DNA of 64,000 nucleotides from Asparagopsis taxiformis. Its lineage: Eukaryota > Rhodophyta > Florideophyceae > Bonnemaisoniales > Bonnemaisoniaceae. Below are positions 1 through 11,071 of this stretch, in pieces. Numbering within the stretch: the first letter of the stretch is position 1; each line of letters opens with the position of its first letter. Under the pieces are notes generated by a model, which worked only from the letters and a program-made list of their open reading frames with translations, made no database searches and had not been told where the DNA came from. The stretch is taken from contig JALQPE010000174.1 in NCBI GenBank assembly GCA_030407315.1, positions 62,001-126,000 on the forward strand. Reading direction: 5' to 3'. Made by a program: the position numbers and the translations under genes.

Positions 1-1133
1 GTTGGCGGATGCAACAACTGCGCGACAGGGTTGGATCGCGCGTCAATTAACGATTGTATGGCGATATGCGGCGCGGCGCTTTTGTGCGGTCGACGTCTCG
101 CATCGCATCGTGAGAGCCATCGATGCCGCGGCGCTGCTTCCATTGTGGCGATGTCAGATCGGCGCATGCGTTTACATGTGTGATTGTTGGTGGTGTAATA
201 ACGGGTCTCGAGAGACTGGAAACGAGCCGAGTGCGCGATGCGCGCGGTCGAAGATTGGTGCGCGGATGCATTGGACTCGGGTGGACCTGTGCGTCGATGG
301 AGCGTATGAAATGAAGGTGTGTGTGTGTTGTGAGTGCGGGCGCGATGTACAGCGCGGACGAAGATGGGCTGCGTTGCTCGGGCGCGAGAATCGCCGATTT
401 GGGTGAGATTGCAGGGCGCGAGTGGAGCAGACGGTGTGTGTGGATCAATTGGTGTAATTGGATGGTTGACAAGATTGGACTGGACCGGTGGGACTGAAAA
501 TAAAGGGAAAATTGTTGCGGGTGGTCCAGGGGTGCGTTGTGTGTGCAGGCTTACCGTCCATGGGCAGTTGTGGTGGTGTCTCATGTGTAGGAGCAGCTGG
601 GACAGCGGATGTCATGTATTGACGTGATACAATTCATTTGACGCAAGATTAAGTGCGCGATTCGATAGTGGAAGACAGTTTGTAACTCTATTTGTTCACG
701 TTGTATGCATGTGAAATGACGGCTTGGACAAGGCGGCGAGGGAACGGGCGTAGACACAGTGATGTTGGGTTTGGCAAACGGTTGGAAAGTCATTGTCGTG
801 CCGACATGCAAGCTGTCTATGGAGTAGTAACATGGAAGCAAAAAACATGGAGATAGAACTACTGGGCGCGGAGATTCCACGCGCATGTCATCTGGCCAGT
901 AGAAAATTGCAATTTAATTTCTCGACATACACCGACAAGCGACTGGTACGCAGACTATAGTTATCTACCGGCAAGTAGAAAACGCACACCAATCGCAGAC
1001 GGGCACTTGTCGAAAGCGCACTGTGTGACAAAGGTCGACCAGTCTACGGGCACGAGCGTTACAAACAAGTGCAGTTTAATTATGTTACACTATGTGCAGG
1101 GCGTCCAGAGGCGGTTGCGATGCAATGATCAAG
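1..1133. other. gene-poor stretch, nothing assignable
   Basis: Short open frames occur on both strands, but they are Cys/Arg/Trp-rich or Ser/Pro-rich, lack a sensible ATG context and match no family I recognise. I see no RNA gene here. A spliced gene cannot be excluded by eye. Confidence 0.5.
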
Positions 1134-1421
1134 TCAACGAGCAACGGCACGATATTCATAAGAGTCCATTAAAACGTCCATACGTTCCCATTCGACAAAT
1201 CCAGCGTCACTGGACAAAGTCGCCGTAGAGACGCTGCTTTCGTCGTCCTCGACGCAGCTCATGGCCTCCCAGAGGCCGGGCGTGCTCACTTGGCACAGCT
1301 CCATTGCGGGCGACGCGCAGTCGGTGACGGGGCTTGTGGGCGCGGCGCTACGTGCCGGGCTGGTGGCCTTGGCGGCGGTGTCGGTCTTGTTGGGTGCGGG
1401 TGTTTGAAGCTTGGATGCCAT
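1134..1421 (-). CDS. small acidic hypothetical protein (95 aa)
   Basis: An ATG-started frame of 95 residues beginning MASKLQTPAP. The first half is Thr/Ala/Pro-rich and low in complexity. The second half is acidic and Ser/Thr-rich and ends with an aromatic, charged segment (VEWERMDVLMDSYEYRAV). The frame stays open upstream through the GGT repeat, where it reads as polyproline, but that part is more likely 5' untranslated. I recognise no family. The mixed, acidic C-terminal half looks more like coding sequence than the surrounding frames, which is the only reason for listing it. Confidence 0.3.
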   Translation of the reverse strand: MASKLQTPAPNKTDTAAKATSPARSAAPTSPVTDCASPAMELCQVSTPGLWEAMSCVEDDESSVSTATLSSDAGFVEWERMDVLMDSYEYRAVAR

Positions 1422-1443
1422 ATCTGGACATTGACGGATGCGG

Positions 1444-1478
1444 GTGGGTGGTGGTGGTGGTGGTGGTGGTAGTGGTGG
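1444..1478. repeat. GGT trinucleotide microsatellite
   Basis: A run of about ten GGT units with one interruption (GGTAGTGGT). It lies just upstream of the small minus-strand ORF and would be CCA/ACC repeats in that gene's leader. Confidence 0.9.
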
Positions 1479-1547
1479 CGATGGGTGTGCGAAGATTGCG
1501 GGGCGTGGTGATGTCGATGTAGTGCAATCAAATGAGATGAGATGCAC

Positions 1548-2952
1548 GTTGTTGAAGGTTGCGTCTGACGGGGAAAGGGGTGCGCGCGCTGTTGAGGTCG
1601 ATATAAACTAGATTGGTGGCGTGAACGTTCGGGTGGAGCGTTACGCGTGACGATGCCCGCTGAAATTGCACAAGAGTGATGCTGTATGTGCGTCGTGTGA
1701 TGCCGCAAAGCGCTGCTGTGATGCGCTGGGAGTCAGTGCCGAGCGGTTGCATATGAGTGGCGAGCGAGCGTGGACAGATCCAATTGTGATATGATTGTTT
1801 CTAGATCTGATGTTTCGCCAATCGTAGTCGTGTATTTGTATGGTTGCATTTTGAAAGCTGGTTTGACGCTGTCGTGTAATGGCGGTTTGAATGATAGTTG
1901 CATGTTGTGTATACTTTCGTATCTGGCCCAGATATATTCAATCTGCCAAAAGGTAGTATCATACACGTCCTTCTATTTGCATCATCACCATCACGCAGCG
2001 TTACAAACGCCTACTGAATTGCTCATTGTAATGACATGTCGTTAATCCCAACCCGCTCCCACGCCATTCCTGAAACCTTGCGCATGCCATTACTCCAAAT
2101 AATTACAATCCCGGCCCGACAATTACCCACCATGCGCAACCATTGGTCGCCTCGAACATCCCCTTCGCCCGCCAGCACGCCGGCAGCAGCACGACTTACT
2201 CGCCGTTGCGCAGCGCGCTTGCGACCCGTCCAACGAGAGCGCAGCAATGCGCGCAAAAAAACACGTATGACAAATGCAATCGCGTGTAAACACACTCACG
2301 AGAGTCCAATACGCATGGTGGATGTGTCGCGTTGCGTATTGCTACGTCAGACGATTCGCCCGTGCCATGTGTGGACAATATGTCTCGCTTGCACTCGCTT
2401 GACACACTGGCAGATAATCCCGAAAAGTTTCCCCAATTCACGCACGCTTTCCAGCACGTCGCCCGCCGTCATGGTCCATCTCTTTCTATCTGCTCACGCC
2501 CGCTTCATGTTGTCCGCCGCAACAGCGCTCGCGTCACCGCACAGCCCCCATCCCATGTCCGCTGCCGCCTCGTAATGGCGTGCCCCATCATGTGACCCGC
2601 GCGTCGTGTGTGCGCTTCGATTATTGCTGTGTGCATGCTGCGCTGAGCGCTGCTACTGTCACGCTGCAGAGCAGAAATTGACATGTAATTGGAATTTGGC
2701 CCGTGTAGTTGCAATTACTTCTCCGTGGATGTTTGCAAATTTGTCTAGCTTGTGGATTAGGCCCAGTTGGGTCTGCCACGCCGCGAAAAAAATTTGATAG
2801 CGCGCGCGTGGGCCACAAGTGGCGCTAGAAATTTTTTTCAACATCCCATGCGAGGTCTTACGTCACAGTTGGTGTGCATTGCTGGCACTGCCTATTGCCG
2901 ATAAAGCATTGAGCGTTTGGGAATCCAGACACTCTTTCTAGAAAGACTAGAG
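1548..2952. other. non-coding or unresolved stretch
   Basis: Several overlapping short frames exist on both strands, the longest being about 179 codons at 2036-2575, rich in His, Arg, Pro and Thr. None has a recognisable motif and frames on opposite strands compete. I find nothing I can support as a gene. Confidence 0.45.
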
Positions 2953-3363
2953 ATGGATGGATACTCGTTGATCATTGATAGCTCGAGCTATCAGTCCGAC
3001 GTAGCTAGCTGTTTCAAATCTCCTTCGCATTGCGTTGAACAACTCATCCCTAATGACGAAAAAACGCCAACAATTCGCAATGTACAACATATGTCTTCCA
3101 TCTCCGATGTCGTTGTCCTCTTCTATAGTATTCCAGACAATTTCTCTTCCAGTCTTCCCCGAAACTATGAGACAACTTCTATCGCCCTCCACAGCCTATA
3201 CAACTGTACTCCGATACAAGTCCCAGACAACAAACACAATTCGTGTGCACTTTCTCTTCCGTTATGTATAAAGCCGCCATTACAAACTCCCATACTTCCA
3301 GTTCCCACTCTGCGAAATCAAAAAACCTCGACACAAATCACACGATTCCACCCAATATCCACC

Positions 3364-5538
3364 ATGAGTCTCATCTCCACTGGACTCAACGTCCAAGTGG
3401 ACGCCCTAGAGCTCTACGACAGAACCAAGAAAAAAATAAGCAAGTTATCCACAACCTGCAATCGCACCGTATCAAAGCTCTTCCAGCACACGCTGTACCG
3501 CGACAGCATGCGTCTACTATTCCGTGCATTCGAAGGTTCCGACTACACCATCAGTATGCCACAATTGCACGGCATCGACGAGCCCTATCTCACCCAAATC
3601 TCCCTCGACGCGCGCAGCCAGTCCTGGCTGCAGAGAGAGGTGGCCTGCAAGGCCTTTGAGGACGAAGATCTCAACCACGACAATGATCAACTTCAACAAT
3701 CTTCCAATTCGCTTCTCCAATCCGTCCGCGAAGCATTCTGTCTCCAATCGCTCGGCGGCAATCATCTCCATCAAATCTCTGCAGCCGGCGCCCAAGGACT
3801 CGCGAGCGCCCTGGAGCAGAACATTCTCGACCGTCAATTAGTACTTTCCTTCGACTTGAGGAGCGCTTTTCTCGACGCCGTCTGCGGCACAGGCGTGCTC
3901 GGACCCGTGGCGATGATTCCTATCCGATTGCGTGCAAAAGTGTTCGCCCATGTGCAGCGCTCATTTGCGGAAACTAATTGTGTGCGTGCAGGACGTGTTC
4001 GTATCAGTTTGTCCAGATTTAACAACTTGCTTCGTGAGCATCGCTGCGACGTGGCGTCCTGTCTTGTCGATGGGGACGCTGTGCGCGCGACAGATGTCTG
4101 GCACAAATTGGTCGTGCAGTCCGCAATGATCATTGCTGCTCTTGCCGCGTGGGATGCGGTCATGATGAGGGGTTTGGAGAGCAGTCTCGATCGATATTAT
4201 CCCGAAGAGATGTGTCTCGCTAATCAGGAGTGTGGAGTTCACCCCGACCTCAAGTATAACCAAAGTTCGCGTATTGAAATGGGTGTCGTTCAATTCGTTG
4301 TTAGATACATTGCGACGAGAACAACGATTCTTAGAGCGTGCGATCGATATCAGGCGGTGGATTGGTCTGAAATTGATGCAAGGCCTGAGCGCTTTCATAA
4401 AAACGTGCCTGTTGCTGAAAGACAGCAAGCGACCGAATGCGTGGATGCTGTGCCAGTTTTATGGAAGAAAGTCATCCAGCTAGGTGATGTGGAAAATTCG
4501 CGAAAAGGACCGGTTTGTCTCGGCGAGAAGGATCTCGTTCGAGAGCACAAGTTGTTTGCGACGATTTCGCAGCACATTGGAGACGACGGAGATGCAAAAA
4601 TAATCAATTGTGAAGAGCATGTAATCACACAGACATTTCTGTACAATCTACTCAAGTTTGAAAAGCTGGATGAGCATCTCGTGGATGGCGTGTTCTCACA
4701 AGCGAAACGGATGCGAAAGGTTATTTTCAAGTCCGAAGGTTGTATTGTTTGCCTATCGAAACAGACGAGAACTGCTGTGGTGCTCTTTAGAGATGACTAT
4801 CGGGAAAGCATGCTGGGAAGCGCAATGGGGGAGATTGTCATTGGTCGTACGCCAAAGTCGAAAGGAAAAGCGTTGGTATCAGAAATGATGGCGTTGTTAT
4901 GCGCTTCTTGCTCGGATGCTACGGGTAAATTTTCTAGCAGCCGTTTCAAGCAGGTAGCGGCAAATAAGAGAGTGAAATCTCTGACCCAAGTGGTGAACAT
5001 GGCAAGAAGAAGGATATATGCTGATTTGGAAAAAAATCTGTTCCGAACCAGTACTATCAGCAAGAGACTGAAAATGGTTAGCCAACATCTGGACGAATAT
5101 GATCTGGCTCGAGCGGAGCGCTATTTAGTTCATATACTAGCAGAAGCCGCTGAGAGGATATATAGGGATACAGATATAGGTGACGCCTATTATAGATGTA
5201 TATTGCGCAAGAAAACCTTGGAAATGACAGAGGAGGACAAACAACGGTCGGGACTGTTGATTGATTGTGGTGTATGTGTCACTGGGATGGCTTCAAAACG
5301 GTCTCCATACGTGGCTGATCGAATGCTCATCCAATGGGACCATGTAAAATGGTACAACGAAGAATTTATGCTGGGGCACGACAAGTTGGATGTTCGAACG
5401 AAAATTGGGAGAGATAGCGTTCTTGGTTACCGGATTTCAACGGATATGGAACCTGCTGAAGATTACGAAGGTGAAGAACATTGGACGATTGACGACCACG
5501 TCAAGGCTACAGTATATGTTGGAGGTCTTCAGAACTAG
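3364..5538 (+). CDS. orphan protein of 724 residues, function unknown
   Basis: A long open frame with mixed, protein-like composition. I place the start at 3364 (MSLISTGLNV), because the sequence before it is pyrimidine-rich and leader-like. The frame is also open upstream, with an ATG at 2953 that would give 861 residues. No signal peptide is evident. Visible features are predicted helices, a Gln/Asn/Asp-rich stretch near residue 95, scattered cysteines, and a basic region around residues 515-580 (for example ANKRVKSLTQVVNMARRRIY). I recognise no domain. One segment loosely recalls class-3 lipases (KQTRTAVVLFRDD), but no GxSxG nucleophile follows, so I do not assign it. It has no close gene neighbour and sits beside a transposon-like, AT-richer region, so an element-borne origin is possible. 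Confidence 0.6.
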   Translation: MSLISTGLNVQVDALELYDRTKKKISKLSTTCNRTVSKLFQHTLYRDSMRLLFRAFEGSDYTISMPQLHGIDEPYLTQISLDARSQSWLQREVACKAFEDEDLNHDNDQLQQSSNSLLQSVREAFCLQSLGGNHLHQISAAGAQGLASALEQNILDRQLVLSFDLRSAFLDAVCGTGVLGPVAMIPIRLRAKVFAHVQRSFAETNCVRAGRVRISLSRFNNLLREHRCDVASCLVDGDAVRATDVWHKLVVQSAMIIAALAAWDAVMMRGLESSLDRYYPEEMCLANQECGVHPDLKYNQSSRIEMGVVQFVVRYIATRTTILRACDRYQAVDWSEIDARPERFHKNVPVAERQQATECVDAVPVLWKKVIQLGDVENSRKGPVCLGEKDLVREHKLFATISQHIGDDGDAKIINCEEHVITQTFLYNLLKFEKLDEHLVDGVFSQAKRMRKVIFKSEGCIVCLSKQTRTAVVLFRDDYRESMLGSAMGEIVIGRTPKSKGKALVSEMMALLCASCSDATGKFSSSRFKQVAANKRVKSLTQVVNMARRRIYADLEKNLFRTSTISKRLKMVSQHLDEYDLARAERYLVHILAEAAERIYRDTDIGDAYYRCILRKKTLEMTEEDKQRSGLLIDCGVCVTGMASKRSPYVADRMLIQWDHVKWYNEEFMLGHDKLDVRTKIGRDSVLGYRISTDMEPAEDYEGEEHWTIDDHVKATVYVGGLQN

Positions 5539-7707
5539 TGATTATTTGTAGCGCATCTGAATAGAGATGGGAATACGTAGGCTTTGTGGAAAGCGAAATG
5601 CGCTAAATCGTAGTTTTAGCTTCGACTTGGACCTTGATGCAACTGGGATCATCCACTTCAGCGTGGATCCACCCCCAATTTATCCGCCTGTATAATTGTG
5701 AGTCGGACCCTTACGACGACAACGTGGTTAGTCTTTCCAGTACAATTCGTATCCCATTTGAACTAGTACAAAAGAGAAACAAAGATTATTTGATCTTGCT
5801 GAAAGGGGAAACCAAATCAGGCCGGCTCTGCTCGCACGCACCACTAGATGTTTCATAGGAGAGAAAATGGAAGACGAGGGCTAGAATACATGTGAAATGC
5901 AAGATTTGAAAAGATACGGTCCACACAAGTTGAGGAAATGTACAAGTACTTGTATTAAAATGTTACAAAACGACGACCAGCACAAATGTCCTTGTGTAGA
6001 AACGCTTTCGAGCGTTGTACGAACAAGCTTTTTGAAGCAACAGAAGCCCTTAAGGGTACCTTGAACACTTCATTTGACCCTCTCTACTTTCATACTCGAC
6101 AAAGGGCTGCAAGAGGCATACGACCACATGCAACATGATAAATTTACACTGCCTTGGTCTACCATCTGCAATATTTCTTTACACCAGACAGACCAATTCT
6201 TCATCCGTCATCGTGACGGTGGTGAAGCAAGAACTATCGGCGCGATCAAGCCGGAAATCCATCAAAGCGACACGTGTCACGAAAACTGCGGTACAGTTGG
6301 TGAGGTCTCAGAGCACATCCTCGGGTGTGAACGAATAACAGACGTACAGTTCGCACGTGTCCATACCACGTATTGGTCTCTCTGAAAAAGTTACATATTT
6401 CCAATCATGTATCTTCTTCGACAGGCAACTGGGGTCAGAGAAACGCAGCCAGCTTCCAGGTGGAAGAAATAGCCAAACCAAGGGAATCTATGTTTCGCTT
6501 TCTCCATTCTTACATTCGCTATAAAGGAAACCCGGGGAACTGGACCACCTTCTAGCTAGAATCAATTGAAACCAAGTGTTCAACAAAAGTTAAAGGCCAA
6601 GCTGTCCCCTCTATGCGTCAGATGAGGGGGACATCCTGGAAGGAGACGCAGATATCACTCCTCTATCCCCTATTCAATCTTTACACTCTTGCATGTGGGG
6701 TGACCTCCATACGTCTTGTTCATGACGTTGTCTGAGTAACCGTTCGACTAAGCCATCATATGGAGATAGCAGAATTGTCTTCTCCAAGTATGGCAAAGGG
6801 TACGAATGCCATAGTCCCTACATTTTCTTGGGTGCAAACATTACACCTGTACCTACAACGCAACTGAGAACGACTATCACTTGATAGGGGAAAGGAAAAT
6901 GAAAAAGATCACGGAATCGGGTTTAGCAATGGCTGGAGCCAATGTGAAATACATAGCGACCTACACGAGTTGCCCTCGACTTTTCCTCGCGGTCAGATTT
7001 ACTAATAGTCAAACTCCGGTCGAGTCTACGCATGTTGTCTTCCACGTAGCGACAGTGGACGTATCCCGCTCCCGTTTTCCCAGATCGCAAAGACGCGAGA
7101 GGGGTGATCGCCAGAGGTTGATAGCGCAATTCTGCAGGGACTGCCGATGATCTGTACGTTAATTCCAATCGTCGAGAGCACCGATTGTTCTGTTGGAAAT
7201 GTCATCAGACGCGAGCACACACGGGTGTACCGGGCAGATGTGGATGGCCAATACGAATCGATCTGTAACGTGCCGTGATTAAAAATAGAAAAGATTCCAT
7301 CGATCGACGTGTGGGAGGAGCACACGCGACGACGGATGCATCCAATTCCATCGAGTAATCGCGAGCACGAGTACAATACACGGCTGCACAACGCATGTTA
7401 TGTACGGAATCTCCGTCGCAAGCTCGCCACGGCGCCGACACAACGCGCCAGTCCGCTGCGTCGAACCGTCACGATGGAACGTTGAACGAGATGGAAACAA
7501 TGAAACGCTGATAAGTGACAGTTGGTATGTGCTCCAGACGATTTGTCATGACAGGAGATCGAAGAGCCATCGATCGATTGACACTACGTTTCAAACGTTC
7601 GCATCCAAAGCTCCCAACGACGTTGACGCATCGAGACGGCATACATCCGTCATAAATAGATACCAATTTAACAATACAATATTCATACAACTATGAAAAC
7701 AATCCAT
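5539..7707. other. AT-richer gene-poor region, probable transposon graveyard
   Basis: About 2.2 kb without a complete gene, visibly richer in A/T than the flanking genes. Short frames occur on both strands. The only recognisable signature is a retrotransposon-type zinc motif at about 6280-6340, listed separately. I saw no terminal inverted repeat, LTR pair or target-site duplication by eye. Confidence 0.45.
6074..6385 (+). pseudogene. possible 3' remnant of a LINE-type reverse transcriptase
   Basis: A frame open for about 103 codons without an ATG start, ending in TGA. Near its end is DTCHENCGTVGEVSEHILGC, i.e. C-x3-C-x8-H-x3-C. The C-terminal CCHC knuckle of non-LTR retrotransposon ORF2 proteins is typically C-x1-3-C-x7-8-H-x4-C with an acidic residue before 'EHIL.C', so this matches closely. 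The preceding residues (HQTD, a basic patch, then a short linker) also resemble the region between the thumb and the knuckle. No reverse-transcriptase YxDD box is visible upstream, so the element would be truncated or decayed. It could also be chance, since the motif is short. Confidence 0.35.
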
Positions 7708-10700
7708 CTAAGCGTGGCTTCGTCTGCTGGAAGAAAACCTGCGCACAACTGAGAGGTTCTTATACGCCTCGCGCAGCGCCGCAATATCCCTTCGAAACCG
7801 CGTCCGATACGCCGATGCAATCTGTTCAACGACCAATTTGCGATCCCCGCGTGCAATGCACGCGCCGCGCAAAATGAGCCGCTCGATATCCGCCACAGAC
7901 TTTGTGTAATGCCTCTGCACGGTGCGATGCAATGCAATCACAGGTCGTCCAGCGTCCGCGCCGGCATTTGCCAGATGTTCACTGATGCGTCTGTCGGGGA
8001 GGAGGAAGCGCGGACAGCTTTCATTCTGACACGCGAATCGACACAGACCTCTGCCTGAATCGTAGCCGAGCTTTTCCAGGTCTTCGCTGCTCGTATCCAG
8101 TCCATGGACCGCCTTGCGTCGTTGCTTGAGCTCTTTCAACGACAGCGGTAGGACAATGCCCTCGGCGTGCGTTTCCTTCATGTACGCCAACATTTTATCG
8201 CGTGCAATCCCGCTCACCCTCTGCTTCAATGCTTCAAGACTTATTCGCTGCAGTTCGATGCGCTGCGATGATCGCTCCAGGATCCCGAACAGCTTCTTCT
8301 TGACGCGATCCGTCCACGGTTTGATCTCGTGGCACGCACGTTCGTAGGACCCTTTGTGCGAGAAGGCGTGAACGACGAATGATCGGATTGTTTCTTCGTC
8401 TGCTGTGATGTTTGGTAACTGTGAGAATTCGTCCTCAAACGCTTCCAGCGTGGACCATTTCACTGGACCAATTGAACTATTTTCGACGTGCTCCAGTTTT
8501 TCAAACTGCGACTTGATTTCCACCGCTATGATTTCAATGTCTTCCGCACGCAGATCGTGCATGGCAACTGTGCGAAGAACGTGGTTGACCGAATTGTACG
8601 AGCTGAGACTGTCTTCATCTTCACCAAATATGTCCTCGAATTGCAATGTGGTTTTGGTGACCATCCCGCATATTATAAACCATTTCGTGATGTCTCGTTT
8701 ACTCTCCTTGTCCCCAACTGCACGTCCGACATATTCCGCTACGATCCGTTTCCAGATGTTTGCCCAGTCAGCCCGGCTGTCTTTGCGTCGCATTGCAACA
8801 GCAACAGCTATAAGTGCCTTGGATATGGTCTGACATTTTCGGGAAGTATTTGGATGTGTTTCCGCAACGGCCATTGCCGGATTTTCTATCAGTCTGTCGA
8901 CAAACGAATGCGTCTTTCCATTTCCACCACTTTTGCCCATCGCAGCACTATATTCAATCAACGCATCCGCAGTATAGATCACACTGTCGATCTGTTCGCT
9001 TCGCCAGCCCGTCTTCGGTTCATTCAGCAGATACGTCAGCGTTGAAGCAAGAAGCGCGAGATGCGTCGAGCGGTCCACCGTACCAACATTGCGAGTAATC
9101 TGAAAGGACATTGCCATCTGATACAGCCTACTCAACAGGATTGGACACAGTGCCGGCGTTGTGTCGGGCGTCATGACGGGACATATAGTGTTGATCAGTT
9201 CATATTGGTCCGTTCCCGAGGAAATGAAGGCCATGTTGCGATGGTTCATCATGTCGGACAATGAAGCTGTGTCGAGAATGGGCGTGAGACGTGACATACT
9301 TTCCACGCGCACTAGCCACGGAGAAGCAGCAGCGTTTGGTGGTAGATAGGTATTAACCGCGAGTCCTACAACGGGTAGACAGTCGAGAAGTGTTTGTTGA
9401 GAACAGAATCGTGGGTCGAAAAGGTTTTGCAATAATGACTTGTCGGTGAGAATGTCGATATTGGTCTCCCATGAAATTGCGCTTTTAAACGGATCATTAT
9501 CGGCTGCACGTTTCAACAGCGGCAGTTGACGTTCAAGTACTTCACCAAAGCTCTTACGGGCGGCGAGAAATGCAGCCTGCGACTGGGATTGCTCCGGCTT
9601 ATCCGAGACTGAATCGGGAGCACGCGGATAGCCGACCGCAAATCTGCGTGCCATTCGCTCGAGAGTATAATCGTGCACGGGGTAGGCGCCGTACGAGAGG
9701 CAAGCCAATTCGAAGAGCAAATCGTCCTTCTCTTTGGTGTCAAATCGCTCGAGTCTATCAGCAAAGGCGGTATCAATGTTAATCTTGGATGCCTGTGACG
9801 GCTGGAGACGTCTATCAAGCTCCTGAAGCAACGAGAGTGCTACATTTGAAAAGGCTTGCCTCGAGGCGCCATCTGGTATGGCGCAGAAGAGATAGGTTGC
9901 CTGCAAATCCCTGATAGACTGGCGTGCCATTTCATGAAAGCTATCGAGTGTTAACGGGACGTCTCGCACGGGAACTGGGGTGTTATCGACTAGTATTGGT
10001 TTTGTGCGGGCGTCGTGCTCGCAGACGAACCATGTTTCGGGGATGATGCATCTCTGATCGTGATTGTGTGCCTCACACGGGAGCGGTGTAACGGGTCGCG
10101 AGAGGGCGCATTTGAGCGGGGGAGGGAGGAGCAATTTGGGGACAAGTCGTGCGAAAATGAGGGAGAATTGATCTGACGAATTGGCAACGGTGAGCGGGGG
10201 GAGATAATTGGGAATGGAAGGGTCTGTGAAAGAGACTCTGAGCTGATCCGAGAAGACGGCATCTGCAAAGCGTGGTTTACATGCAATAGTGGTCATGAAG
10301 ACACCGGTGGGGTCGAAATTGGCGAGCTGACGAAGGCACGGGTCGAGTCGAGGGTTGTGCGGGTCGTCGTCGTGTCCGTCGCTTACGTAGACGAGGTAGA
10401 AGACTGTGGCTGGGTCTTGGCGTCGTATTGAGGCGATGTGGAGCTGGACGGCGCTGAAGGCAAAGTAGATATCGTGGCGGGATTGATCGAGATAGGCGTA
10501 GGCATGGTGGGGGAGAAGGGCGGGGGCGTTGGGAGAGGGCGGTATGATTTTGAGTCGGGTCGCGGAAGCGATCTTGGTGAGGGAAATGCGAGGGTGGGAC
10601 GGGAGTGTGGCCTCGAGGGAGGTTAGGGTTTGGATGAGAGTGGGCCAGATCCAGGTGGTGGCATGGGTGGCCTCGAGAAGGAAGATGATCTGGATTGGGG

Positions 10701-10782
10701 TCGAGGAGCAGGACGAGGACGGACGGGTGGGTTGGAGCTTGTAGAGGATGGTGTCGTTGTGCTGGAGTCGGAGCAACTCCAT
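7708..10782 (-). CDS. large protein with a degenerate vWFA-like N-terminal domain (1024 aa)
   Basis: One uninterrupted frame from an ATG. The N-terminal 200 residues resemble a von Willebrand factor A fold. A hydrophobic strand (IQIIFLLEATHA) sits where a MIDAS DxSxS would be, but Asp is Glu and the serines are not in register. Later comes FYLVYVSDGHDDDP, like the vWFA strand ending in a metal-loop Asp. The middle is mostly helical. Near residue 915 is a Cys/His cluster (GRGLCRFACQNESCPRFLLP, then a His) that could bind zinc. The C-terminus is Arg-rich and helical. No signal peptide or membrane segment is visible. vWFA proteins usually act in binding or complex assembly; the exact role here is unknown. 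The degenerate MIDAS argues against classical metal-dependent adhesion. Confidence 0.7.
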   Translation of the reverse strand: MELLRLQHNDTILYKLQPTRPSSSCSSTPIQIIFLLEATHATTWIWPTLIQTLTSLEATLPSHPRISLTKIASATRLKIIPPSPNAPALLPHHAYAYLDQSRHDIYFAFSAVQLHIASIRRQDPATVFYLVYVSDGHDDDPHNPRLDPCLRQLANFDPTGVFMTTIACKPRFADAVFSDQLRVSFTDPSIPNYLPPLTVANSSDQFSLIFARLVPKLLLPPPLKCALSRPVTPLPCEAHNHDQRCIIPETWFVCEHDARTKPILVDNTPVPVRDVPLTLDSFHEMARQSIRDLQATYLFCAIPDGASRQAFSNVALSLLQELDRRLQPSQASKINIDTAFADRLERFDTKEKDDLLFELACLSYGAYPVHDYTLERMARRFAVGYPRAPDSVSDKPEQSQSQAAFLAARKSFGEVLERQLPLLKRAADNDPFKSAISWETNIDILTDKSLLQNLFDPRFCSQQTLLDCLPVVGLAVNTYLPPNAAASPWLVRVESMSRLTPILDTASLSDMMNHRNMAFISSGTDQYELINTICPVMTPDTTPALCPILLSRLYQMAMSFQITRNVGTVDRSTHLALLASTLTYLLNEPKTGWRSEQIDSVIYTADALIEYSAAMGKSGGNGKTHSFVDRLIENPAMAVAETHPNTSRKCQTISKALIAVAVAMRRKDSRADWANIWKRIVAEYVGRAVGDKESKRDITKWFIICGMVTKTTLQFEDIFGEDEDSLSSYNSVNHVLRTVAMHDLRAEDIEIIAVEIKSQFEKLEHVENSSIGPVKWSTLEAFEDEFSQLPNITADEETIRSFVVHAFSHKGSYERACHEIKPWTDRVKKKLFGILERSSQRIELQRISLEALKQRVSGIARDKMLAYMKETHAEGIVLPLSLKELKQRRKAVHGLDTSSEDLEKLGYDSGRGLCRFACQNESCPRFLLPDRRISEHLANAGADAGRPVIALHRTVQRHYTKSVADIERLILRGACIARGDRKLVVEQIASAYRTRFRRDIAALREAYKNLSVVRRFSSSRRSHA

Positions 10783-11071
10783 TGTAGGTGGGTGGGTGCG
10801 CGTGTGATCGTGGTGCTGGTGCAGGCTCTGGTGCGTCGAGGGTTGTTAAGTAGGTGCACCGTGATACGCTGTGGCGTGGAAGTTGTGCGCTCATAAGTGT
10901 ATTACGAATGGAACGTGTTTGAATATGATTGGTGGACGGATGGTGGGATGTTTCCGCTCTCTGTACTTTTGAGTATATACAAGTGTACGGTACAAGGCCC
11001 AACGACACGTTGCACAGCAGCTCACGAGTGCACTGTTCAACGCCAGCTCACTTTTTGTACGCTACACGCGC

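Noticed and set aside
2036..2575. 179-codon plus-strand frame in the gene-poor left end
   Set aside because: Low-complexity Thr/Arg/Pro/His composition and no recognisable motif or partner.
3364..5538. Lipase-3-like reading of the orphan protein
   Set aside because: KQTRTAVVLFRDD recalls the strand before the oxyanion loop in class-3 lipases, but no GHSLG-type nucleophile or catalytic His follows.
10277..11008. 243-codon minus-strand frame rich in Pro, His and Arg
   Set aside because: Overlaps the vWFA-like gene in another frame and shows only low-complexity composition.
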